64,000 bases of DNA from Glycine soja (GCF_004193775.1 NC_041019.1:53171928-53235927); one strand, 5' to 3'. Positions 24,314 to 36,529 are shown, counted from the stretch's first letter. The notes: a model not told the origin generated them from the letters alone. Numbers and translations: made by a program.

Positions 24314-25680
24314 GACTAAATTACACTTTTGATCTCCCACTTTAGGTCTAATTTTACATTTAGTTTCTCAATAATTTAATTCATAAATTGGGTCCCCCTG
24401 TTTTGTAAAATCCTACAATGTTGATCCCCGAACGCCTCAATCCGTTAAGCTCAAACGTTGACTGTCACGTGTCAACGTCTGAGAGGCTCTTGAAAATTTT
24501 TACCCATCTATGGTAAAAAAGAATTTATGCTGACCCAATCCCCCCTAACCCTAATCTCTACCCCTAAATGAAAACCCTAATCAAATGTATTTACAAATCC
24601 CTAACCCTAAAAGTTTAATTTCATTATATTCCATTCCTCACCTTATTTTATTTCAATAATTCATTCCATTTCTTCTCTTTTCATCAACCTAAGTATAACT
24701 CAAAGCATGAAATTCTGAACCATATAATATTACCTCACGAGTTAGAAGTGGTTGGAGTTGGAGGAACAGAGACTGATGGTGTAGGCATTGGGGCTGGGGA
24801 GGAAGCAGTGGTGTTGGTGCGAAAGAAAGGGTACAATTTGTACCTAACATTACAACTAGGATTTAAAATTCTCCCTCCTTATTTTCCTTCACAACACCAT
24901 GGAAGGAGCCCTATGGCATCATTAAGACAACTTCTGCAACCTTGGGTTGACAAGTCCGGCATGCACTGAACCAGACAATAAAGGTTCGAAACTCGAATAT
25001 GTTTGCCTGCTTTGTGGCATATTTCTTGGTAGCAATGGCCGCTTTATCTGCAGTTTCATTCACGGTTTCAAACATCAAACGCGTGAAGTTTGCCTGGTTT
25101 GAGTATTGGCAGTGTTGGATAGGCCAATAGTAGGCCTTGTGTCTACGGTGGAGAAAAAAGAGCGGTTGGAATAGCGAACCATGCACTCGTCGTACCAGAT
25201 CACAGCTTGTTTGGACAAGGAACACTGTAAGTCTAATGATAGTTTTTGCGTTGCGTTTATAACGCACTGTCCACACAGCTCAAATGGGACGTCACCCCTG
25301 CACATGAAAAGTCAATAGACAGTGTCAGAGGGGTTTGTTCCCGTCATTGTGGAGTTGTAGAATACATTGTTGGTGGCAGAAAACCATTTTAGGATTAGGG
25401 ATTTGTAAATACATTTGATTTAGGGTTAGGGATTAGGGTTAGGGGGGATTGGGTCAGCGTAAATTTTTTGCACCATAGATGGATAAAATTTTTCAAGAGT
25501 CTATCAGACGTTGACACGTGTAGTCAACATCTGAGCTTAATAGTCAACGTCCAATTAAGGCGTCCGGGACCAATATTGCAGGATTTTACAAAATAGGAAG
25601 ACTCAATTTCTGAATTAAATTAATGAGGGATCAAATAAAAAATTGGACTTAAAGTAGGGGATCAAAAGTACAATTTAGCC
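24314..25680. mobile_element. Mutator-like element with captured gene fragment, copy B
   Basis: The same insertion as 5285-6585, carried along by the segmental duplication. Its inverted repeats are longer (about 300 bp): the right arm keeps a segment (about 25384-25470) with telomere-like CCCTAAC units that pairs with 24520-24612, which copy A has lost. The left flank TAAAATTTA and right flank TAAAAAATTTA give the best view of the target duplication. Confidence 0.75.
24734..25380 (-). pseudogene. Cysteine-rich receptor-like kinase (DUF26) fragment, copy B
   Basis: The same captured fragment as 5713-6361, independently decayed. It keeps MCRGDVPFELCGQCVINATQ and CSLSKQAVIWYDECMVRYSN, which here lack the copy A stop. 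It has a stop just before (TVY-stop-LFMC) and a frameshift after GLSNTAN. Together the two copies show the captured sequence was a normal CRK exon 1 at the time of capture. It ends at the same intron donor (24732-24733). Confidence 0.85.
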
Positions 25681-26382
25681 TAAAAAATTTATATATTATA
25701 TCTTCATTGTATAAAATAAGTTTTCAATAATGTGATAAAAATACATAACATTATAAAAATAAAATTTATATAAGTATACATATTCTAATTTATGCGAAAA
25801 TAAAATTTAATCTTATATATTATTATATTTTAAAAGATAATATATAAGATTATAAAATACAATAAATTAAAAAAGAATAAAATTTGAATTTTATATTATT
25901 TTCACATAAAACTTATATTAATTCTATATTTTGTACTAATGAGTATTTATGTATAGTGGTGAAAGAGTATTTTTTTCATTCCAAGGATCATGTTTTTAGT
26001 CCTTACTCGAATATTTTTAAAGTCTAAGGTCCATTAATGATTTACTAAGGTTCAATGTTCGGAAACAGCTATTAGTGTTAGCAAAGTCATTGATTTCTTG
26101 GGAGATTAACATGGCACTGTGTGTTGGTCTTTTTTGCAGAAGCAGAACCTCAAGACCAAATTTAGCAGAGCTTCATCTCCAAATTTCTGCTTCCTCTGTT
26201 TTGGGATATTAAGATCTAGAAACAATGTGATACTAAAGTTCCCAAAGTGAGAGAAAGATTAAGCATTCTTAACAGTGAATGAAGGAGGACTGTGACATCG
26301 ATCAGAGGCACCACAGGTGAGAACAGAAAGAGGGTTAAGAGTGGTGCACTGAGTCGAAATGAACTGCTTATGTTTATTACTA

Positions 26383-26433
26383 GCCCACATCGAGTAGTGC
26401 ACTGAGTGGAAGTTATCTGCTTATGCTATAAAG
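26383..26433 (+). promoter_or_regulatory. snRNA-type USE plus TATA module, copy B
   Basis: GCCCACATCG and TATAAA with the same 34-nt gap as at 7305-7356. The downstream sequence has diverged from copy A, with a deletion near 26470. Confidence 0.45.
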
Positions 26434-26749
26434 TGGACGACTTTCTTTGGTAAACCGTGTGACAAGTCCATAACAAGCTCTTCTTTTGGAAGGCTATGCA
26501 ACATGAATTTAAAAACGTCGTTGTCTCGAATTTATCTAATGTCACAGTCTTCTGAATTCCCAACATCCATAAATGAGATATTGTAAATAAGATAAGAAAT
26601 AAATGATTAGCAGTATAATAATTAATCTTGTCACGTTAAAAGATTAATTTCATAATATGGCCAAATGATTTTTAAAAATATTTATATCTAAAATGTTAAT
26701 AATTTTTTAATAATTTTCTCCAAGGCGTTTAAGCTAGATTTAGTGGCCA

Positions 26750-26850
26750 AAGTGAATGAGGGAGGACTAAGAGTGTTTGCTTCTATTTTCTTACGAAAGC
26801 CCACATCGAGTAGTGTATTTAGTGAAACTGAACTACTTATGCTATAAAAT
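26750..26850 (+). promoter_or_regulatory. Third USE/TATA module, partial duplicate
   Basis: About 410 bp after the previous module and just outside copy B. GCCCACATCGAGTAGTG and TATAAA are again 34 nt apart, while the intervening bases differ at many positions. The upstream GAATGAGGGAGGACTAAGAG resembles the start of the block at 26278, with the middle deleted, so this is an older shortened copy. Confidence 0.4.
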
Positions 26851-27721
26851 GAAGGAATTTTTCTGATACAAATCACGGAGATTGTATTTTGCATTAGTTT
26901 TGGATTGTGTTAACTAAAATAGTAAATTATTTTAAGCCCTACACAATCCATGATTTATAATATTGGTGAACCGCATGACTGTAAGACTATAAGTGACTTT
27001 CAACGGTTGTAAATCTCTTCAGATTGCAGCACGAGAAAATGTAGAAATAGGGAAGGCCACGGATTTCAAAGATTGGTGAAATTCATAACTTAAACTTCAA
27101 AAATCATTTTTTTTCTTTTAGTTAAAACATCAGATCTAGATAAAAATTCTCCAAGCATTTTGATGATAAATCTTAAATCCGTTAATCTTTTCTCTGATGT
27201 GAAATCCCTTTTTGCTTTTCTAAAAAAATTCCTGGGTTTTTTATGGTTACTTTAGAAAGAAATTAAATATTTTATTGACAAGACCAAACAATCTTGATTT
27301 CGGTTGTGATTGGTTTAGTTTTAGTTGAAAGATAAGATTTATTAAAAGTCAACTTGAATAAATTTGTTAATTCAAATCATTTTCTGTTTCAAACCGTCTT
27401 CATTTTTTATTTTTGAAACTTAATTCTCATGTCAATTTTTACATATACAAACAAGTTCCTTTTCTAAATGTGAAAATGCAGATTTTCAAAAACTAAAACT
27501 AAGAATAATGTGTGCTTGGATTATATTTTTGGCATTCAATTTTGCATAAACTTGGTTTAATGAATTTGATTTCACAAAGTGGGTTTACAATGGAGTGATT
27601 TGTTTATGTTGTTGATGGTGTTTAGTTTGCTTCATTTTCGTCTGGTTTTATTTGAAAAAATGTTAAAGATTCTTTATCACTGAGAATGCAGTGACAATGT
27701 ATACAAGGAAAGAGAATTTAC
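26851..27721. other. Intergenic, nothing recognised
   Basis: AT-rich. The later subtilase exons (with the catalytic His motif GHGTHTAS) would be expected here on the minus strand and were not found. Confidence 0.5.
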
Positions 27722-28830
27722 TTATTGCAGCCTGAGAAATTTGCATAGTGGCTACAAGATCCTTTCCATCATGTTGGTGAACCAAATCCATCTTCCTTGA
27801 AGCTTTTAAGGCGTGAACCCTGCCTCACCAATATTGAGACACAGTTTTTACAATTAAATTAAGAAGTATCATTCATATAATAATCTCACATTATTTACAA
27901 TATAATGCACAAAGAAGAAAATGAAAATGGGAACAATGTCAAGATGAACCTGTATCCGAAAGAGCAACAATTATGTCACTCTCTGATTTCAATTTTCTCT
28001 TGGCTGTTGGAGGTAAACCAATGAAGTTCCATGATCTTGTTGTGTGTAGCTGGCGGTACGGATTTTGAAACACCAAAAGCAATTCATCCATGGATACACA
28101 TACAAAAAGGGTTAATAACATAATATAAAGTACTCAAGAAACATGAAGGAGCTAAAGAAAATTGAAAACTATCCATACCAGATAACTTCTTGGCTTCATC
28201 CTCTGACGGTTTTGCGGCAAATGCATTGAAGTTCTTTGTCTAGCTATACACCATGGATTCTTTGGCTTCAAGGTAGCTAAGTAAGCACAAATTAAAACCC
28301 AAATGGTTTAAGCCAAAAGAATAAAAGAGAGACTACAAAAAAATGTTTCTCACGCGGTTTAAGAGGGTGGTTTTGCTTTTAAGAACTAGGGAGAATTTGA
28401 TTGAACGAGAGCAGCATTTTATAGTTCTTTTTGTGTGCTTGAAGAGAGAAAGATAACTAAGAAGTGTTTGTGAGATAGTTAGATTACCTCTTCTTCACAG
28501 CAGATAGAACATTTAAATAATTGTCAAGTGCATTGCCTCTGCTTTCTGTATGAGCTCCCAAAAAAACAATGTAGAAGTTCTGCAAACAAGCCAAATAATG
28601 GTTAAGCTCATAATGAAACCAATGACTAACATGCATGCTAGAGGGTAGTAGCTTTAATATGAAACAAATCAAATAGATCTATAGATAATAAGGAGTAAAA
28701 AGGGAGAAGAAATCAAATGCCTTCTGCTCATTTCCTTTAACTAAAGAACTGCTCAGCAAGATTAGGAATAATTGGAACCAAAGAAGAGAAAAGGATTTTG
28801 TATGTTTTTTAGAAACATATTTATTAGTAG
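27722..28830 (-). pseudogene. Subtilisin-like protease (cucumisin type), N-terminal part only
   Basis: Minus-strand exons in order. About 28830-28715: signal-peptide-like KHTKSFSLLWFQLFLILLSS, with no in-frame ATG. 28579-28488: NFYIVFLGAHTESRG. 28275-28179: LEAKESMVYS, a stop, then TKNFNAFAAK and SEDEAKKLS, the inhibitor_I9 propeptide. About 28095-27950: VFQNPYRQLHTTRSWNFIG, then SDIIVALSDTG, which carries the catalytic Asp. 27819-27722: SFKEDGFGSPT, a stop, then WKGSCSHYANFSGCNK. Plant SBT1-type proteases are secreted. The His and Ser triad residues and the rest of the enzyme are absent. Three in-frame stops and a doubtful acceptor before exon 4 confirm a truncated pseudogene. Confidence 0.85.
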
Positions 28831-29667
28831 CATGCTTGGCTTTTGAGACACTAAAACATGGCCAAACAGATTCTAAGAAGAAGCTGATACACCATTCAAA
28901 AGTTAGCAAAAGAAAGGATAAGAAAACCTAATACAACTAGTTTGCTTATAACATACAATTTTTATGGTCTAATTTGGTTGGGAAAGCTTGTAAGAAAGAT
29001 TAGGAATTTCTGAGTCCTTCTTTGGCTGAAGTCAATGTCACATATGGAGCACATGATTGCTTCCTCAATTGAAACTTGTATTAACATTCTCATTTTCTTT
29101 TTGGTTAATTTGTTGTTATCCTTTCTGATTAAAAACTCGTTAGATGTCATGATGTGTATAGGAGACTCATAATCTGTGGTCCATGAAGATTAACTTCTCA
29201 TCTAGTTATTCAATAATTTGTTGTGTTTATTTAACTTGTACAATTTTATTGGCTATTATTGTTAAGCAGGAAATTCATACATAAATATTCACCTAGTTCT
29301 TGTGTCTTAGGGGTTTAAGATTGGTAAAAATTTTGGCCTAGACATGTACATATATGCTAAGGGCTAACATGCTGTGCCTAGAAAATATCCTCTAATTGCA
29401 TTGTGATTTGATGCCCCATAATGTGCTTCATCAAATAACTGATTTTCGTACTCAATTTTCCCAGCAACAAATTTTCAGAAGAGTCAGAGAATTTTAATGT
29501 ATAACATCAAAGACGCAACATCACTATCAACTACAGTAGAGATATTGCTGAAAAACAAAGAGCCCTTGACATTATAAACACCTATTCCTTGAATTTCAAT
29601 GCAAGCGTTTAGCCGTACAGCACTGATTACTTGTGTTTAATGGGCTTAGCTTCAAGTTTAACCCAAA
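28831..29667. other. Intergenic, nothing recognised
   Basis: No promoter can be pointed to with confidence. Short frames on the minus strand show no family resemblance. Confidence 0.5.
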
Positions 29668-30083
29668 GAGTGTTGCTAGGTGCACCCAGCATTTAATTAA
29701 AATATCAAAATTGTCCCTGCGCTTTTTTCACATTTGTGATGGGTGTGTGTGAGGGTGATCTGTAAATCGTACAGATCAAGTTGATCCGTAAGATTGATAC
29801 GGATCAACTTGATCCGTAAGCCTTTTACGAAACAATACGAATCAACATGATCCGTAAAAGTCTTACGGATCAAGTTGATCCATAAAAAGCTTACGGATCA
29901 TGTTGATCCGTATTGTTCCGTAAAAGGCTTACGAATCAAGTTGATCCGTAAGGTTTCTACAGATCAAGTTGATCCGTAAGACTTTTACGGATCAACTTAA
30001 ATGGCTTACGGATCAAGGATATTTTCATCATTTTACCTTAAGTGCTGGGTGCACTAGCAATAATGCTGGGTGCACCTAGCAAC
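29668..30083. mobile_element. MITE-like element with internal palindrome array
   Basis: The ends are inverted: GTGTTGCTAGGTGCACCCAG on the left and CTGGGTGCACCTAGCAACAC on the right, with one further partial copy (GTGCTGGGTGCACTAGCAA) just inside the right end. ACCCAAA flanks both sides (29661-29667 and 30084-30090), a likely target duplication. The interior (29760-30015) is about ten variants of TACGGATCAACTTGATCCGT, itself a palindrome. No coding sequence. The superfamily is not certain. Confidence 0.8.
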
Positions 30084-30090
30084 ACCCAAA

Positions 30091-31284
30091 TGAGACACCT
30101 TGGGATTAAAATGTGGTATTGTCCAAAGTTTTCTTCTCATTATGAGGGAAGAATATAGAGGGGGGATAAAAACCTGAGTACTACAATGTTAGTTACTCCT
30201 ATACCAACCTACACGTTTTTAAAATCTCCAATGAACATATTTGTCTATTGATTTAATATTCAAGCTTGTTTAGTGATGTTAAATATAGTTCAAGAAATTT
30301 GTTGCATGTGAGGCCATTAGTTGCCATCGAAATTGTAACTTTGGGAACAATGCTAAAAGCAACTCATGTTTCCCATACAAGAGCAGTTGGTGTTGGATAT
30401 AGTAACCAACTTACTTTTTGTGAGTATCGCATAATTTTTAATGATATATTGTGTGAAGTGTGACACAGTTTGGGAGTCAAGAATTGGAATAAAAAGTTTA
30501 TTAAGATGCTCAAAATAATGAATATAACATAACGTTTGAGGGAAGTATTTAAATATTGTGCAGAATAAATCATGAAAGTAGTTTGTATAGTGCCCTAAGA
30601 ATTATAATGACTCAACCACTTATAATTTTATTTTTATAAGAAAAATAAAGCAAGTGTATTGCAGTACTGCATGGAAGCACAAGTTTACCATTCACGACAA
30701 ATATAATAAATCAAAATGCCAAAAACATATTACATTTACTAAAACACAATATATAAATTTAATTCAAATTAAGTTTACCTATAACACAATTTAATATATC
30801 TTCAAAAAATATATCTCATTTTTCAAATTATTTAACCGCAACTACTTTAGCAATCATGTATAACAAAAATTAATAATTGTATTTACATTATTTACATATA
30901 TTCAAAAAGTAATAAATGCTAAAAAAAAACAGTAACCTGGTATATAATTTCAGTTTTAATAATCCACGGAAAGAATTCTTTGTTTACGTTGATGTCTAAA
31001 ATCATTAAAAAAAATTAGCTTTTATGTATGTATACTAGAATAAGCAAATGTAATATATATTTATTTTTAAAAAAATAGAAGAAAAATTACCAGAACTCGA
31101 AAGCCGCAATGCCACTCCCACCAAGCCCAACAGAAAAGGCCCAAGTGGGTCTGTCCCGACTTTCTCTTTGATTTCTGGTTGGGAGTTGCTGTTCCCATCA
31201 CAAATTTGTTATTCTCACCACCCACGTGGGTGATTTTTTCACGGATTTCCAAAAAATATCCCTCACATGAAAACATGATTATCA
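30091..31284. other. Intergenic, nothing recognised
   Basis: AT-rich apart from a more GC-rich patch at 31090-31240 that has open frames on both strands but no recognisable protein. Confidence 0.5.
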
Positions 31285-31520
31285 TGTTTACATTTAGTAT
31301 ATTTGGGCTGAAAAAAATATATAACAGAAATACGATTTTATTGTACAAGTATAACCAAATCATGTTTTCATTATGTATGTTTGGAGTGAAAAAAACATAT
31401 ACAAAGGAATCACAATTTTGTTGTTACTTGTACAACCATGTTTTTGTTGTATAGGTTTGGAGTAAAGAAAACATATACAATTGAATCATGATTTCATTTT
31501 TACTTGTGTATAATAGAATT
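31285..31520. repeat. Minisatellite, three diverged units of about 80 bp
   Basis: Three consecutive blocks begin near TATATTTGGGCTGAAAAAAA, TGTATGTTTGGAGTGAAAAA and TATAGGTTTGGAGTAAAGAA. Each continues with AACATATACAA-like, AATCA-like and TTGTACAA-like segments. Confidence 0.7.
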
Positions 31521-31879
31521 GTATTTACACTGTATATTTTTGTTTTCACCACAATTATTGGGATATGGCTTTTGTTGCTGTTGTTTGGTTGGTTGAGAAA
31601 TGAATAAGTCTAGTGGTCTAGATAGCAATTTTCTTTCAAAGTATAGAGGAAATGTATTAGATGTGTATGGTGAGTGGGAAAATTAGTCCGTTTGGTGACA
31701 TATAATCCGAGGATGTATGAAATAATGGTTTCCTTCTACTTATTTCTAGGAAAATGCTGGTAGATAGATTTTTAAATTTTTAATGTCACTTTTGATTTAT
31801 TATATTTCATAATTATTTTATTTTATTATATTAAGTTTTAAAAGTTTTATTTTGGTTATTTATATTTTTGAAATGTATT

Positions 31880-33340
31880 GTTTTGGTACTTTTTTAAATA
31901 TTTTGTTAAAAATGTTAATATTTTATTAACTTTTAAAATTTAAAAAAACATCAAAATGATACATTTTAAAACATAAAGGATCAGAACGAAACTTTTAAAA
32001 CATAATGTGCTAAAACAAAACAACTATAAAATATAATGGACCAAAAGTAATATTAAGTATTTTAAAATAATTAACTTTACATAGTGACGGCTAAAAACTG
32101 TCACTATCTTTATTTTATTTTAAAAAAATAAACAACTAAAAGAATTATCATATCCTCCAACCTCTTTTAGATATGAAAAGGTAAAAAATGTAGCACCATA
32201 CAAATCGAATGACACCACTACATAATCATGTTGGAACCATAAAAAAAAAATATACTCCTTAGCAGAAAACCAAAATCTTTCATACGGGTATGCTATTAGA
32301 AACATGAGTAAGGGAGATCGGAGCAAGATTTGTCTTTAACGAAAGACAAAATCATGACTCTAACTCGCCAATTAACCCAAATTTGAATAAGGAGGTGATA
32401 ATGTGGTTCTTTGTGAGGTCTACAAGCAAGATTTCAACTGTCGTGCACAGTTGGGCCAACAAGTAAAGAATTCTATTCAACATCCACAATCGGACAGGGA
32501 AAGATGAGCAACGCAAGCAGGGGTTGGGTAGTACGTTTCATTGAAAGATGAGTCTGACCAATCAAACATCATCCACAATTAGGTGTTGTCGATCTTCTTC
32601 TTCCCTTTCGCCAATGTGTTGTTGCCGGTGGTGGCAATCAGACGATTGTTGTGATTAGGTAGGCGACAATTCCAACCCATTTGGGTAGGAGGTTGCAATA
32701 GAGACAAAAGCGAGAGAGGGGCAACAATCTCTTTAGGTCAATAGTGAGAGGCGAAGTAGCAAAAGGAAAAAGGCACTTTACCCATTATGATTGACAATAA
32801 TTAGAGAATGAAATTATTATGATTATTAAATGATAAAATTGAATAAAGAGAATAATACTAATAATAATATAGAGTGAAGGTTGTTGTTGTTCGTGATTTT
32901 AGATACATTTTTCCTTCATTTACTTAGTGATTTTTATTTTTAAAAATAAAAAAGATAGTAATAGTTTTTAGCCATCACTATGTTAACTTAATTATTCTAA
33001 GATTTAAAACACTAACGGACACTATGTTTCTAACAAAAAATTAAAAAAAATGACCAAAATGATATATTTTGAAAACATAAAGAATCAGAATGAAACTTTG
33101 AAAATATAATGTACCAAAATGAAACAACTACAAAACATAATGGACCAAAATTGATATTAAATTATTTTAAAATTTAAAAGTTAGTAGAACACTAACGTTT
33201 CTTAACATAAAATTTAAAAGATGACCAAAATAATATTTTTAAAAAAATATAAAAGACTAAAATAAAACTTTTAAAACTTAATATACCAAAGTGAAACAAT
33301 TAAAAACATAATAAACAAAAGTAACAATAAGTCATGTTTA
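31880..33340. repeat. Diverged direct repeats around a foldback element
   Basis: A block containing AACATAATGGACCAAAA-like sequence occurs at about 31950-32060, 33020-33160 and, more diverged, 33180-33330. The first two flank the element at 32078-32982, and their orientation is the same. Confidence 0.6.
32078..32982. mobile_element. MITE-like element, TIR CATAGTGACGGCTAAAAACTG
   Basis: The left end CATAGTGACGGCTAAAAACT continues GTCACTATCTTTATTTTAT. The right end reads AAAAAAGATAGTAATAGT, then TTTTAGCCATCACTATG, its reverse complement with a few changes. TTAACTT lies on both sides (32071-32077 and 32983-32989). The interior has no recognisable transposase; a short minus-strand frame at 32120-32326 is not convincing. 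Confidence 0.7.
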
Positions 33341-34197
33341 AATAAAAAGTATTGCTATACTGTACGGAAAATGAACAAAAGGCACGAAATATCAGCTATA
33401 GGTTGGTATTTTAAAAAATAATTATAAATTAAAAATTAGAAGAAAAAAATATAGTGATTTTTGTTGATGGAAAACAGCTTCATGTGATTATGTGATTAAT
33501 ACAAATTCTGTTTCATACTGATCAACATTTCCCTTAAATAAAAATTATTGGTTTAGTTTTTCTGAATTTGATCTTGCCCTTCTCTATAGTTGGGTTGCAG
33601 CTTGCTCAATTTGTACATAGAAAAGGATACATAAAAACAATCAACACTTATTTGTTTAATATCATTATCTCTTATCTCTTATCTCTATCTTATCTATTAA
33701 CGATATACTCTGATTGTTTTGGTTCCAAGGAGGGATGCTTAAACTCATAGCATGGTATTTGATATTCATAATCATTAGAAATTTGTTGAAGCAGTTAGAA
33801 TAAAATGCATGGGTTGTTCCAACTGGTTACATGAAAAAATATTTGTACCCAACTTGAGGTCTATGCCTTTTCATACTCTTTCATTTCTTTTCATCTAACT
33901 ACATTTCATACCAAAGCAAAATTTTATATTATGAACCATTTTGAAACATATGGACAAATAATTACATGTCAAAAGTTGGAACAATAGGTATTCTTTTCTT
34001 CAATTCTCTTCAAGTTCAAATAGAACTATTCTTTTCTACCTTGTCTCTCTAGATAATTAAAACAAGCATTCTTTTAACTAAGCCTCTCCAGGAAACAACC
34101 TAATTCAAGAAATGCTCAAGGGTAAACCCACAAGGCTATCATCCTAGATGATAAATGGAATCTTTTATGACCTATGAACTCAAAGAATGTTTATCAA
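33341..34197. other. Intergenic, nothing recognised
   Basis: There are no recognisable genes. A short TCTTATC tandem repeat sits at about 33667-33700. Confidence 0.5.
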
Positions 34198-34449
34198 CAC
34201 TACTACAAAAAAGTGTTTTCTACGTCATTGGGTCCACAACGGTTAAGGGAAAAAAGATGTCAAATAAAACACTGTGGCATTGGCCGTAAATAATGACAAC
34301 TTAAAGACATAGATTTTTTAGTAATCGATGTGGAAAGAGCTATTCAACATCGGTTTAGTTAATAATCGGTGTTGAAATGGATAGTTCTATAGCGTTTTTT
34401 GAAAATCGTCCTTGAATATAGGCAATTCTACAACGCTTTTTTAAAACGT

Positions 34450-34850
34450 TCTCATGCCCACAATCTTTTCCACTCTCGCACTTCTCTCTCTCTCACCCTT
34501 TCTTTATATCTCCCTCCTAAGTCCCAACAACACTAGACACAAGCTCACTTGTGTCGCACCTCCGCATTGTGGTGTAGTTTCGTTCTCATCGCACTCTAAA
34601 TCCATGACCTAGCACTCGCACATAACACCTTGGTCCTTCATTATTGTGTGCGGAACCCTAAATTCATGACTCTGTCAGCAACGTCCTTGCTTACACCAAG
34701 TCAAATTCATGTGCTACTAACCTTGCACTGATCACTTTCGCATTCCTTCCTCTCTCATGCTCCACTTTGGTAAGAACCCCTCTCTCGCATCCCTTCTTCT
34801 CTTGTGCACCAAGTCTAATTTATAGGCTTGCAATTCATCAACCATTACAT
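34450..34850 (+). other. Leader-like pyrimidine-rich stretch inside the CACTA element
   Basis: CT-rich sequence (CTCTCGCACTTCTCTCTCTC and similar) with higher GC than its surroundings, without an open frame of note. It resembles the untranslated leader often found just inside legume CACTA termini. Confidence 0.35.
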
Positions 34851-35872
34851 GTTTAGTTTTAATCTAGTTTTTAAAGTTGTTTTAGTTAACTTTATGAGTA
34901 TGATTGTCAACCCAAAGCTTATAAACTAACAAGTTTCAAAGATATCATAAAGTAAATAATTGTCACTTGGTTGCATTCTTTTGAATTTAATTAATTAAAA
35001 AAAAAACCTTGTTGATACAGTGATTTTAGTACTACTTAATGTTGGTCATCCATTTTTCTATTCAGTATCGATAAGGAAGATTTCTTTGTTTTTCTTGTCT
35101 AAGCATTAATATTAATTAAGAGATAGTTAATTGAAACAAAAAGAAGAAAAATGATTGTAAAAGTTATATTCATCTTCCTTGTTAGTCCCTGAATATGATC
35201 CCACTTAGAACTAAGAAGCCATTGAGAATTGGTTATCTTTCCCTGGCTCCCAAACACCTTTTTCCTTTTACCACTTCCATTTAAATCCAATTAGATTCAA
35301 GTATACATGTCTGACACAAATGTTATACAAATCCTAGATTTTAGAAGTTGTTGTGTGTGTGTGGATGAATAATTAATTGATAAGCCTAGGAGAAAAGTTA
35401 ATTATGGACACACAAGCCCCACCAAGTCATGGTCCAATCTCATCTCAGGAAGATAGGAACAAACTAAGGTTAAGGAAATGAAATAAGTTTCCATTAATGG
35501 AGCTCTTTGATGGCCAATCTCTTCTGTACATGTAGCTATATGGCCACCCAAGACCTATGTGTCTTAAGTAGGTCCAATTATGTATTCTAGACATAATACA
35601 CAACTATGCCAAATCCATTACTCTTTCTAACTTGGTTTCAACTCTCCATATTCCACCAACTAAAGCAGGTTAGGTGCAACAGTTCATGCTCTTTTTGGCT
35701 CACAATGAAATCTTTGAAACCATCATGTAATAAATGGACAACATACTTTTTAGAAGTTAAAAACAAGCAATTTAGAAATATTTAGATGATATAGGAGGAA
35801 TTTATATATTGTACAAATGTTTATTGTAAGCATGATAATCAATTATAATTTATTGATAATTATTTGAGCATG

Positions 35873-35896
35873 TGTATGTGTGTGTGTGTGTGTGTG
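35873..35896. repeat. (GT)n microsatellite
   Basis: About ten GT units, one interruption. Confidence 0.95.
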
Positions 35897-36529
35897 CTCG
35901 TGTTTATTATAATTTGTCTAGGTCTAGTTTTTTGAAATTGCAAAAAGGTTATGAGCCTTACAGCCTGTTAACCAAAGCAAGGTATGACTCAAATCTAAAC
36001 GAGTTGCATCAATGACTAGTTTATGTCATGCAGTGTATTACAACTTATAACTTTTAAGTTGCTTTCTTAGTCATGCTATTTCTTTCCACATCAAATTATG
36101 TACCAAGTTTTATCGTGTGAAACGAATGGGCTTAGTTCTTGATGCAGGAATAGAGGATGAACTCTGGATTCTCCAATTATAACTCGTTGCAATGTAAGGG
36201 CTTTCCTTGGGTTGCCTGTTGTGTAGTACATTGTCACAAATATACTACTAACTTTGGGGACTAATCCTTCTGGGATATTCTTTGCTAATGTCCAAATTCA
36301 ATAATTGTCACAAAAAATAATATACTGACATTGAATTTGATAAAGGTTGCTCTGTTGTACTTTTACAACTTAATATATCTTGATAGTCGCATGTGTATTA
36401 GTTGAAACTTTAAAATAAATGTTTTTATGAAAATTCCAAACCAATTTAGTTGTATGTTGCATTTCATTTTTGTTTTTGGTTCTCCCTAAAATGGTAGTAC
36501 TGTATTTCCTTTTGCAATTTAATTTGCAG

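Larger units (their letters stand above)
19316..26706. repeat. Segmental duplication, copy B (direct orientation)
   Basis: The partner of copy A (1-7700). It starts inside the Argonaute right arm at TAGCTTGAACAG and ends near AATGTTAATAATTTT. It is shorter than copy A mainly because of the absent 275-bp segment and a smaller deletion at about 26470. Starts of matching landmarks are offset by about 19.0-19.3 kb. Confidence 0.95.

Noticed and set aside
29760..30015. CRISPR-like array of short repeats
   Set aside because: This is a plant nuclear genome; units are palindromic variants without unique spacers, inside a MITE.
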